This document shows, piece after piece, positions 54,618 through 64,000 of a stretch of 64,000 nucleotides of DNA (positions within the stretch are counted from its first letter, which is position 1; the number at the start of each line of letters is the position of its first letter). Below the pieces are notes generated by a model. That model was not told the origin of the DNA. It made no database searches and saw only the letters and a list, made by a program, of their open reading frames with translations. Origin of the DNA: Lunularia cruciata (Eukaryota > Streptophyta > Marchantiopsida > Lunulariales > Lunulariaceae); contig OX419760.1 in NCBI GenBank assembly GCA_948567375.1, positions 18,662,001 through 18,726,000 on the forward strand. Reading direction: 5' to 3'. The position numbers were made by a program, and so were the translations under genes.

Positions 54618-57600
54618 TGTGACAACCCGGCAAATATCACTTTTGCGGCAATTGGGTTAGTAAAGTTCATTCCCGCAAAGATACGATCCAAAATTGGTCA
54701 AATACAAAGTCAAAAGTCACAATTGCAGTTCTTCTTGATTGCTTCTTTAATCTCTCAGGTAGAAACTACATCCAGAAGAGAGTAACAAGCTCACAATCTT
54801 GAGAACTTGTCATGAATACACACACATAATCACAACATAGTAAATTCTGTCCAAACAACTCTTGATTGTGATGATTCAGATTCTCTCGAAGACGGCACTT
54901 CAATGCAAAGACCGATTTTGCCTCAAAATTGTGTTCCACCCCTCCACGGAAGGCAGAACTTCCTCGATCAAAATTGATTCACATCAACTTTGTGCTGCAC
55001 TCACAAATGCAAAATACTAACAACACTACGATTCCTCTCAGATCTGTCAAGGCATTGCTCCGATGCACTTCACTAAGGATCAAACACACAAAATGAAGAT
55101 CAAGGCTGCAGATTCCAACATCCACAAGCGCATTGACTTGCTCTTTGGAATTCTCCACACACTCACAAACACAAACATGAAATTGACAATCGGAATTAAG
55201 CTTAAGCGATGAGTACTGAGAACAACACTTCACTTTATCTATCTTCAGAAAGTTGAATACTGAATAACATCGTACTGGAAATGCTCCACTTCAATACTAA
55301 AGCAAACGGCAGACTTTCCTACATAGGCACCACTTCCTAACATCTCTTCCTACTTGCAGATCCTAAGTCACAGTCTATCCCTTCATATCTGACTCTTCCT
55401 ATCTCAAAATTGACTTCTATTCTAATCCGATGACTACCTCATCATCGGCTTCCAACCCCGATGATCTTCTGATTACTTCACCTTCTTCGGGTATGACTGA
55501 TTCTACTAATTTCTTTACTAATTCTACGACTTCTTCACTACAATCTCCAATTGAACTCCGGGTTACTCCATCTACACTCTTATTTCCCGACCCACTCTTC
55601 TCTAATGTGTCAATTCTCCAGTCTGATGACACCTGAATTCCTACTTCTACAACATCGGGTTTCTTATCTACTGTCACACTATTCCGGATCTTCTCTAATT
55701 CCGAATTGACTAGATCTAATCTAAGACTAACATTATTCTCTACTTCCAACATTTTCCTATCTACTCGTTCTCTCAACCGAATCAGCAAGGTGTTCATGTC
55801 CACATCCTTGGCTCTTCGCTTCCGAGTTTCCTGCACAAGTAACTTCAACTCATGCAGACGAGCTTCTTCCAATCTTCCTTCAGCCTCCGTGCTTAAAATT
55901 GCTTGTAATCTCCCAGCAAGGTCCCTTACTGATTCCGATACGTATCCTCGAGAACCCTCCACCTTCAACTCCACCCGATACATTTGCAACTCGTCTTTGT
56001 ACTCTACAGCAAGCATCTTCTTCTCCTCTGCAAACTGCACTTTTTGCTGCTCCGCACTCTTGACCAGTTCACGCAAACGCTCTTCTTCTTGCCTGGATGC
56101 CAATTCTCTCTGCCATGCTTGATCTTTTGCGGCGGCACTCTCCTTCAAGCTGTCCAATTCTTGCTCCATCACGATGTTCATCGCCTTAAAATGGACATTC
56201 TCAACGCGCACATTACTCACCTCCTCCTACATCTTGCTGAGCCACATCGCCTGCTCCTTCAACTCTCCGGCTTGCTTTTGCAGGTCCTTCTCCTTTGCTG
56301 CACAACTCTCTTGTAGCTTGCTCAGCATTTTCTTCCTCGAGTCTTCCCTCCTTCAAAGATCTTCAATTTCTGCACTTCTTTGGATTTGATGCGCCTAGAG
56401 CTCTTTCACTTCCTTTAGTAGATGCTTTACCACCTGCAACTCATTCATCCTCTTTCTGCGATCTTGGGGAATTCCTTTGTTGAAGCATGTATTGTCGCTC
56501 CTCTTCGTCGGCTTCTCGTCTCAAATCAGGGTGCATGTGGGAGACCATACGATGCCGCTCGTCTTCAAAGAGCAAGTTTAGGCAGAAGTAGAAATGTGTT
56601 GCGAATGGCGCAAAATAATGCGGTGGCGAGCCCATTTGCCAATTCAATACCATCTGCCTGGTTCGGTGATGGAAACACTTTGCCCAATTCACAGGTACCC
56701 CTGCAAACATCTGGTGGAAGAAGACCGCCTACTGCATGGTTACGTACGTTGTTTGCTCCGGCTTGAACATGGCCATCATTGCCCCTATGATACTTCTTTG
56801 GATTGGGTCCTGATAGGACTCCACCTTGTACCCATTCGTAGTTCTTGGAGCGAAAAACAAATTACAAATTTCCGCTATCTACTCTGCAGCATCACACTTC
56901 CAATAGAAGGTGATTCTTGTCAGCTCTCCTGCTTCTCTCCCCAGGACCAACTTCCAATCCAACTCAGTCCATCGAGCCGGATTGCCTCTCTTCCCCTCCA
57001 CTTCAGGACCCTCCTCACAATTACTGGCAGCGATTTCTGCCATTACTCCCGAGAAACTAAAATTCCAGTTCCAGGCTAAAAAGGTGATACGAAGTCTCAC
57101 CAAGACTTCGATCCTTGCTACTACATCTACCCTTCGAATTGCAAAACCTCTCACTGCCAGCATGTCGGCCACCTTCTTTGCCATGATTTGTTCTCTCGTT
57201 CTACGCTGTTGGAAGATCAGCCCCTCTCCTAGACAAGACACTCTAACTCCCTCAGGGTTTTGGAAAATTTCACTCTCGACGGGCTTCCGGACATGCATTC
57301 CTACAGGATGACTACTCAAAGGAATTGGAAATTTACTCAGTGAATTCAACTTCCCCCTGCGCATTTGCAATTTTATATTGCCCCAAATTGCAGTCATTCT
57401 TCAGTCAATTTTGTCTGTGAGTTTCTTTCTTCTACGTGCTCTCCCGGTCACTGTCAAGACATGCTTCTTCTGCCCCCGCCGTTTCTTGAAATGTACTTTC
57501 TTGCCACGTACCAAGGTTGTTAAACGGTTTTCATCATTCCTGCGTTTTCCAACCCGAAGACGATGATCTTTGGCGTGCTTCCGGCGTACTCCTCTTCCGA

Positions 57601-57750
57601 GTACCTCCATCATTGGATCTGATGTCAGCTTCTTCGGCTTTCTTCCGAAGTTACTTTCACCTCTTCTTTGTTTGCAATTTGTCTTTTCCATGCTTACTTT
57701 GTCTCTTAAACACTACTAACCATAAAAAAACAAAATATGTGGGTACCACA
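54618..57750 (-). repeat. 3' LTR of LC-4 (3133 bp)
   Basis: Ends TGTGACAACCCGG...GTACCACA, followed by the polypurine tract at 57751-57763. It is about 650 bp shorter than the LC-3 LTR, mainly because the Ser/Glu-rich linker of the LTR ORF is missing. Confidence 0.87.
55417..57397 (-). pseudogene. LTR-encoded protein of LC-4 (N-terminal domain plus coiled coil)
   Basis: Three open stretches share one strand: 56879-57397 (172 codons), 56441-56710 and 55417-56220 (267 codons). Single stops separate them (56876-56878 and about 56709-56731), and a third lies near 56228. The first block has an LAWNWNFSFSGVMAEIAASN region, then an LDWKLVLGREAGELTRITFY region. The second has PPHYFAPFATHFYFCLN. The last is a long coiled coil (DELQMYRVELKVEGS...ARLHELKLLVQETRKRRAK...LRERVDRKMLEV) ending in an acidic tail. 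It lies downstream of pol on the same strand, inside the LTR, so a full element would carry two copies. I do not recognise the family. Confidence 0.7.
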
Positions 57751-57761
57751 TACCCCCTCCC

Positions 57762-59336
57762 TCAAATGTGAGCATCCCCGCGAACACCGACCACCAGGTT
57801 TTTATACAATGTTGGGTTGGGGTTCCAATATTTTCTAACCCTCCAACCATTGACGCGAGTTGCAAAAGGATTGCCATCCAGGTCTGCGAGTTGAATAGAA
57901 CCATTATCATAAATGTGCATCACCCGATACGGTCCCATCCACCTCAGATGTAATTTTCCTGGAAAATATAGGCGGCGATTATCATATAATAATACCAGAT
58001 CTCCTTCTTGAACAGTCACAGGTTTGATTCTTTTATCGTGTCGAACTTTCCGTTGTTCTTGAATTTCCTTTGTAGTTTGCATTGCATCGTCCCTTTTCTC
58101 TTCCAACCACATCAGTTGATGGATCCGAAGATCTTGACTTTCTTCCTCCGACAAACATTCTTCACAAAGTATTCTATATGTCGGTACTTCAAACTCAACT
58201 GGTAATATGGGATGCAATCCGTATGTCAGAAAATAAGGAGTTTGCTTGGTAGTAATTTTTTCCATTGTCCGATATGCCCATAATGCTGCAGGTAACTTCG
58301 TATCCTAGTCATAGGCATAATTGACTGTCACCTTATTTAAAATTTTACACAACAATCCATTGGCTTTCTCCGTGAGTCCATTTGCTTTTGGGTTATAAGG
58401 AGTGGTCTTCCAATGCTTGATCTGGAAGTATTTGGTTAACGCATCCACCATTGAGTTCAAAAAATGAGTTCCTCGATCACTGACCAATTCCAGAGGACAC
58501 CCATAACGGGAAATGATGTTTCGGAAGAAAAATTCTGCTACTGTCTCCGCATCATCTCTTTGTGTTGCCTCTGCTTCCACCATCTTGGTGGCATAATCCG
58601 TACATACTAAGATGTACCTCTTCCTTGTGACACGAGTTACTGGTTGAATAGGCCCCACAAAATCAATACCCCATTTTTCAAATGGGGCGAGAGGCAAAAT
58701 TGGTTTCAAAGGCCACTGGGAAGTTGCCGTCAATTTCCCTGTTCTTTGATAGGCGTCACAACTCCGAATATGGGCATGGGTATCTTTATACATCGTAGGC
58801 CACCAATATCCTGCTGAACAAACTTTCTTCACCGTATATTTCAAGGCATAATGTCCCCCCCATGCTTCCAAGTGCAAGGATTCAATGACTCCTCCTACTT
58901 TGTATGCTTCCAGGCATCTCCAAAGTATCTCATCTTTGCCCATTTTAAACAAAATGTTGTGTTTTAATTGGTACGGTCCCATTTTCCAAAGGAAGACTGC
59001 CCTTTCTTCCGGATCCAGCCCCTCAAGACAATGGCACGTATGCAAATAATGATATTTTTCTGCATACCGCGTACTTCGTACCATCATTAAATGATATAGC
59101 TCTTCATCAGGAAACCGATCATTGATTTCCAAATCTTGGTCTTGAGTTTCCAACCTGGATAAGGAGTCCGCATTTGAATGCGAAGCTCCTTTCCGTACTT
59201 GTATAGTGTATGTGAATTCTTGTAACAACAAGATCCATTGTGCAATTTGCCCGGACAAATCCGCCTTCTTGACCAAGTGTTGCAGTGCATAATGGTCCAC
59301 ATAGAAGATGAATTTGTATCCTACAGATAGTGGCAA
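57762..59336 (-). pseudogene. integrase and RNase H end of LC-4
   Basis: An open stretch of 343 codons (58305-59336) covers the end of RNase H (YVDHYALQHLV), the zinc module and the integrase core. The core has KWGIDFVGP (first Asp), LVSDRGTHFLNS (second Asp) and NGLTEKANG (Glu). A stop (TAG) at 58302-58304 separates it from the C-terminal part (57762-58265), which holds VQEGDLVLLYDNRRLYFPGK and ends at the TGA next to the polypurine tract. ZG-2 split the homologous frame in LC-3, so this copy serves as the uninterrupted reference. Confidence 0.9.
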
Positions 59337-61310
59337 AATTCCTTGCAGGCATTCACCATACCGAGGGCTTCTCTTTCAGTTGTTGAGTAGTTCTTTTCAA
59401 AAACAGAAAGTTGTCGGCTGGCATAATACACCGGGTAGTCCTTTTTCTTCTCGTCTTTTTGACTTAAGACAACTCCAATGGCCATGGACAAAGTGTCCAC
59501 ATACATATGAAAAGGGACGTCCCAATTTGGGGCCCTCATGACTGGTGCTTCAACCAGTTTCTTCTTCAATACCTGGAAAGCTTCTTTCTGAGTTGCTCCC
59601 CACAGATAATCTTTGGATTTCTTCAGAAGCTTGGTAAGTGGTGCAGCAAGCACGGCATAGTTTGACACAAAGCGTCTGTAGTATCCGACATGTCCTAAGA
59701 AGGCTCTCAGCTCCCAGAGGTTCTTTGGGGATTCCAACGCTGTAATTACTTTGACCTTCTCGACATCCACTTTAATTCCTCAATTTGACACCCGATGCCC
59801 CAGAAGAATTCCCTCCTTCATTGCGAAGAAGCATTTCTCCGGGTGTAATGACAAACCGGCAAAATGGCACCTTTTGAAAGTTTGGCGAAGGTAATCTATA
59901 TGTACATCTCTTTGCCCAAACACACAAAAATCATAAATGAAGACCTCCACAAATTTTTGCAGGAAATCTTTGAATATTGAATTCATCATCCTTTGGAAAG
60001 TAGCAGGAGCATTACACAACCCAAAGGGCATTTGATTGTAAGCAAAAGTGCCCCAATCAGTCGTAAATGTGGTTTTGTCCTTGTCTTCTTCTCAAATGGA
60101 TACCTGATTGTATCCTGAAAATCCGTCAAGAAAACTATAGCATGGATGATTATAGAATTGTGTCTGTAAATGGTAAAGGATGATGATCCTTCCTAGTGAC
60201 TGTGTTTAATTTGCAAAAATCTTGGCACACTCAAATTTTCTCGGTCTTCTTCTTTGGAATGATGACAATGGGTGAAACCCACTCAATGCTTAGAACAGGG
60301 AAAATTATTCCGGCCCCTAAGTACTTATCAATTTCATCTTTTACTAGGAGAGAGTATTTTGGGTTCAGGCGGTATTGTTTTTGCCCAACCGGAACTGCAC
60401 CTTTGACCAAATCAACCCGGCATTTGGTTGATAGACCAGGCGAATACATCTTGGAACTCTATAAACATGGCAGTGTATCCTGCCAACTCCTCTCTGGTGA
60501 TTGTCTTTGAAATTTTTAAAATCTTTTCTTCAGTCAAGACCACATCTTGACAGTCATCGGGGTTAATGACACCTTCTACGTGACTTACTCAGCTCAACCC
60601 GAGTCGTACGGCCGTCAAACCCCCTTCCTCCAAGTCTTGTTTGCCCGAGGTGATGTTGTATGGGTCTTCATCATCAACGTCTACCTCGTAGCACTCCAAA
60701 TAATTTACTTGGACATAGGCTTCGGAGTCCTCTGAAGACGAAGACGATGAGTCTTTGGATTCATCCTCGTCTTCTGACAAAGTAGTTTCCCCAAGATGAG
60801 GCACCTTCGTCCAACTTACCGTTACCAGCTTTTGTTCTCTAGACGAAATGTCTTTGAATCGTAATTTTTGCTAGTGCCAATCCACCATAACCTGGGCACT
60901 GTACAACCAGGGCCTCCCAATCAAGAGAGGGTAGCCAGTTTTGGTTACAGGTCTTAACACAATGTAGTTTAACTTAAAAGGCACTCCTCCGATGATCGTG
61001 GTAATATTTGACAGCATCTCAAGGGCCATCTCCTGGTTTGATCCGCAAACTTAAGAATCCGGGGTGTTGGTTCAAATGTTGTGTACCCCAGTCGATGTGC
61101 AGTGTCTTCTGTCATGACATTTACACCGACCCCGAATCAATGGGTATGGATGTAATCATGCAGCCTGCTATCTCCGCATCCACCTCGGGAGATCCCAAGT
61201 CTTCTTGTTCAATACGATAAATTGCGGGCAAGTCCTTCTTTGTCATCGCCCTCACTTTCTTGAGAGCTGAGCTTAGCTGCTTTTTATAGAGCTTATTGTC
61301 CTCCCATAAT
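59321..61310 (-). pseudogene. protease, RT and RNase H start of LC-4
   Basis: RT appears in 59780-60031 (MPFGLCNAPATFQRMMNSIF, then VFIYDFCVFG where the first catalytic Asp of FIDD is Tyr) and in 59321-59770. The RNase H start HMYVDTLSMAIGVVLS is present. The region 60100-60450 is degraded. Protease PIDSG lies near 61128-61142, followed by a frameshift. The substitution in the RT active site would abolish polymerisation even without the stops. Confidence 0.8.
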
Positions 61311-61313
61311 TGC

Positions 61314-63780
61314 TTAAACGTGACATTCGCTTGTAGACGCTATATCTGCCACAATATCGTACTGTGGGACTCCTCTCAATTTCACCTGCTTTGTCTTTGG
61401 CTTTGGTTCTGAATTGTGTGCCGGTTCAAAGTGAACTTTAGGATGCTTGAGGATGGTAACCGGTGGGCGTGGGTGGTTGACCCGATGATCATCGGGTTGA
61501 CCAACTTTGGCCTGAATCAGGTCTTTTACTTCAGACCTGATATCTGCCGGAAATATGGGGGTTTGCGTCTTCGCATTTACCTCCACACTCATCTCCCGCG
61601 TGCATAGTACTGCTTCCTTAATTTCTCTCTGCAAAGCTTTGGCTTTAGCTTTTGCTAGGACCTTTTCTTCTTTTGCGGAGAGAATAGCTTTTGGTTGCCG
61701 TCTGGTCATTTTCCGGGAGGAAGACGATGACATACTTGTTTCTTTGGAACCTCGATCCCTTCTTTCCGCACGAGTTTCTACTTTAAAAATTTTGAGGTCT
61801 GGCCAATCCCCTTCTGAAGCTAGACTCCCTTCTTGAGGCCTCTCTTCCTTGAGTGTAATACAATTGACGTTAGTGTCCCCCTTAGCTTGGAGCGCAGCAC
61901 GCTCAACAGGAGTTTGAACATACTTGACAGGGTACTTTGGATTGGGTGGTTGCGGGCACTAGTTTCTTGTGTGCCCCGATCCTTTGCAATTCCCACACAG
62001 GGGTACGTACCCCATTTGTCGTCTTGGCTCCGGACAATTTGGAGACCAATGTCCCATTGAGCCACAATTGTAACAAGCACCTGGTGCCACATTTTGAGGT
62101 CTATTCTGACCACCCATCGGGGGTCTTCGTGGAGGAACAGTAGGATTGTACTCCCCGTGGTCCAAACCTGGGACCTTGATATGATGGGCTTGATGGAGGC
62201 TGTGTATCTTGGGTTTGATATACCGTATCTTCTTCTTCGCCTTGATCCCATCCAGGAACCCAATCTATTTGTTGCACTGGAAATGCCGTGCAAGTTAAAC
62301 ATTCCGTATTAGTGTGGCCGGATTTACCACACGCCATGCACCATACGTTTGGTCATCCAAATGACGGGGGTTTTCTTCGGTCCTTCGCCCCAATCATCTG
62401 AATTTTAAAATCCGCAAACTCTTTAATCAGAGTTTCCAACTTGTGATCCGCCTTGGATGTACTCTTTACTGGCGGTGTTACGGGCTTCTTTCCCCCACGT
62501 CTTTGTATCTTTTTCTGCTTGGGTTCTTCGTCGGATTCCAAAGAAGAACTAGAAGAAGTGGAGGATTCTTTCGAAGAAGGAGAAGTACTACGTGAAGCTC
62601 TTCGTCTTGGCTTTTTGCCTTTCTTCTCACGATTTCTTTGATTATTGGACGAGTTAGAATGAGCCGCCTAATATCGGGCAACATGTTTGAGGACTTTGTC
62701 CAGAGAGGTTACATTTCTCTCCTTGGCAAAGATTTGAATCTCCGGTGAAAGTCCACCGAGAAACCAAGTAATGGCTTGGGCATTGGAATACCCCACCACC
62801 CCGGATTGCTTCAGAACTCGGTTTAATAAGGCCATGAACCGCTCAGAGTAATCTCTCAATTTTTCCTTCTTTCCTCGATCCAAATCATTTAGTGCCGCGA
62901 AGACACTTGTGTCATCCCAAAATCGTTCTAGGAAGCCATTCCGTAAGTCTGCCCAATCCGCTGGGGTAAATCCCTTCTGCGTTACATGAGTATACCAGCT
63001 TCGAGCCTTCTTTTGGAGCAGACTTGGAAAAATCCGCAGTCGATCCGCAAAGTCATGTTCCTTGTTGGCAAAGGAAATGACTTCGAATTCCTCAATGAAT
63101 TTGTCAAGATCTTCTTCTTGCTCTGTACCTTTGTACTTTTGATAAGCATGTCGGGTCACGGGTAACGAAGACATTGTTTGGTGCGGCAGATTTGGTTGTG
63201 GTAAGTTTGAACTTATAGGAACCACAGAGCTACTTGGTATGGACGCCGTGTTGTCTGCCCACGGGTTCCAATTTGTTGAGTTCAAATTGGGGTTGTCTTT
63301 GACAATTTCTTCTTCTCTGGTGGTGTCGACTTCAACCCAATCAGAAGTAAGAGGGTCCACAGCTTCCGTCTGATCTTCAAATCTTTTTCGGGATAACCGA
63401 GGAATTTTTCATACCAAATGTTGACACTCTTCCTCCGTAAGTGTTTGAGCTATCTTTTCTCAAACAAAATTCTTAATGAAATCGACTTCCTTTACAGCTT
63501 TAGGGGAAGTCGGTGTACTGGGTCGTAGCACGTATGTCTACCCGCTTGAGTCTTTCTTGGTCTTGGCAGACGGGGATGAAAAGTAGCCTAGCCAACCTGC
63601 TTCACGTTTCTTTTGATCAAGTTCGCACAGGGCTGCTTGTACTTTGTGCAGAAGTTGAAAGTCCAATTCTTCTCGTTCAATTTCATTTGAAGTGTATAGG
63701 GCTTTCAACTGTTCATCTTTCTCACGCTGCACCACTCGTCTTCGAGCACTCTCATCTCGTTGTTCTCTCGATGCAGACAT
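61314..63780 (-). pseudogene. gag of LC-4 with three zinc knuckles
   Basis: The first stretch (63538-63780) begins MSASREQRDESARRR and is charged and helical. The capsid (62668-63360) has SWYTHVTQKGFTPADWADLR. Zinc knuckles are CMACGKSGHTNTEC (about 62290-62337), CYNCGSMGHWSPNC (about 62030-62075) and CGNCKGSGHTRN with a stop before the last Cys (about 61955-62000). Stops and frameshifts are spread throughout. The start Met at 63780 aligns with the one at 53665 in LC-3. Confidence 0.85.
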
Positions 63781-63843
63781 TCATATTGCATGAACACCCA
63801 GTTTTGAATTTGGCTTCGTATTCTTCCACTTCCGAGATTTGTA

Positions 63844-63861
63844 TCCCCGGCAGTGGCGCCA
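63844..63861 (-). other. primer-binding site of LC-4
   Basis: On the - strand TGGCGCCACTGCCGGGGA matches the tRNA-Asp primer site used by many plant gypsy elements at 16 of 18 bases. Confidence 0.88.
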
Positions 63862-63868
63862 AAAATCA

Positions 63869-64000
63869 TGTGACAACCCGGCAAATATCACTTTTGCGGT
63901 AATCGGGTAAGTAAAGTTTGTTCCCGCAGAGATACGATCCAGAATTGGTCAAATACAAAGTCAAAAGTCACAATTGCAGTTCTTCTTGATTGCTTCTTTA
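63869..64000 (-). repeat. 5' LTR of LC-4 (first 132 bp in window)
   Basis: It starts TGTGACAACCCGG and is almost identical to 54618-54749. It continues beyond the window. Confidence 0.93.

Larger units (their letters stand above)
36002..64000 (-). mobile_element. LC-3: long-LTR gypsy element, split by ZG-2 and LC-4
   Basis: The 3' LTR is 36002-39787. The internal region is 39788-53753 (6148 bp without ZG-2). The 5' LTR begins at 53754 and is cut at 54617 by LC-4, with its remainder beyond the window. The internal length agrees with LC-4 (6118 bp). The left target flank is AACAT (35997-36001). The partner flank is outside the window, so the duplication cannot be checked. Many stops make it non-autonomous. 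Confidence 0.88.
54618..64000 (-). mobile_element. LC-4: long-LTR gypsy element inside the LC-3 5' LTR
   Basis: The 3' LTR is 54618-57750, the internal region 57751-63868, and the 5' LTR starts at 63869 and leaves the window. It carries the same genes and order as LC-3, with independent stops. The right flank is not in view, so its target duplication (expected ACTAC) cannot be checked. Confidence 0.9.

Noticed and set aside
53754-57750. Tandem LC elements sharing one LTR (three-LTR array)
   Set aside because: The LTR ORF tail next to 53754-54617 first looked like the inside of another element. Once the LTR was found to extend to the polypurine tract (3.1-3.8 kb), a simple insertion of LC-4 into the LC-3 5' LTR explains it.

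Overview
The window is transposon-derived DNA from a streptophyte, almost certainly a land plant with a repeat-rich genome. Plant Ty3/gypsy LTR retrotransposons at different stages of decay fill nearly all of it, and two use primer sites resembling the plant tRNA-Asp type. I see no host gene, rRNA, tRNA or CRISPR array. The sequence does not settle the species. A fern, lycophyte, bryophyte or gymnosperm would all fit.

Three gypsy families account for most of the window. Family names are mine. ZG is compact (7.8 kb, 679-bp LTRs), with one gag-pol ORF of 1608 codons preceded by a zinc-knuckle leader ORF. LC has very long LTRs (3.1-3.8 kb) that themselves carry a coiled-coil ORF, and its gag has three zinc knuckles. 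MP carries gag, protease, a DNMT3-like cytosine-C5 DNA methyltransferase domain, reverse transcriptase/RNase H, integrase and a C-terminal PHD finger.

Layout. Left nest: MP-1 (+ strand; 1-3904 and 28149-33371) is split by LC-1, a decayed solo LTR (3905-28143). LC-1 holds a second LC solo LTR, LC-2 (5553-7468), a chromovirus pol fragment (about 7530-8365) and MP-2 (10088-27800, - strand). MP-2 is split by the young ZG-1 (16551-24356). A separate 411-bp solo LTR rich in heat-shock-element-like motifs sits in MP-1 at 2427-2837. Right nest: ZG-3, an old gag fragment (34076-35154, +), is interrupted by MP-3 (35155-36001). MP-3 is interrupted by LC-3 (36002 to beyond the window). LC-3 is split by the young ZG-2 (40626-48439) and, within its own 5' LTR, by LC-4 (54618 to beyond the window). 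Target-site duplications or reading-frame continuity across the insertions support this order.

How the parts work together. In each family gag, protease, RT/RNase H and integrase would perform copy-and-paste transposition. Only ZG-1 keeps a full-length gag-pol; ZG-2 differs mainly by one nonsense codon. The MP family is the most unusual: one element combining a DNA methyltransferase with a PHD finger downstream of integrase suggests that it modified chromatin or read it when choosing targets. All MP copies here are broken by stops and frameshifts, but the two main copies agree on the domain order and motifs.
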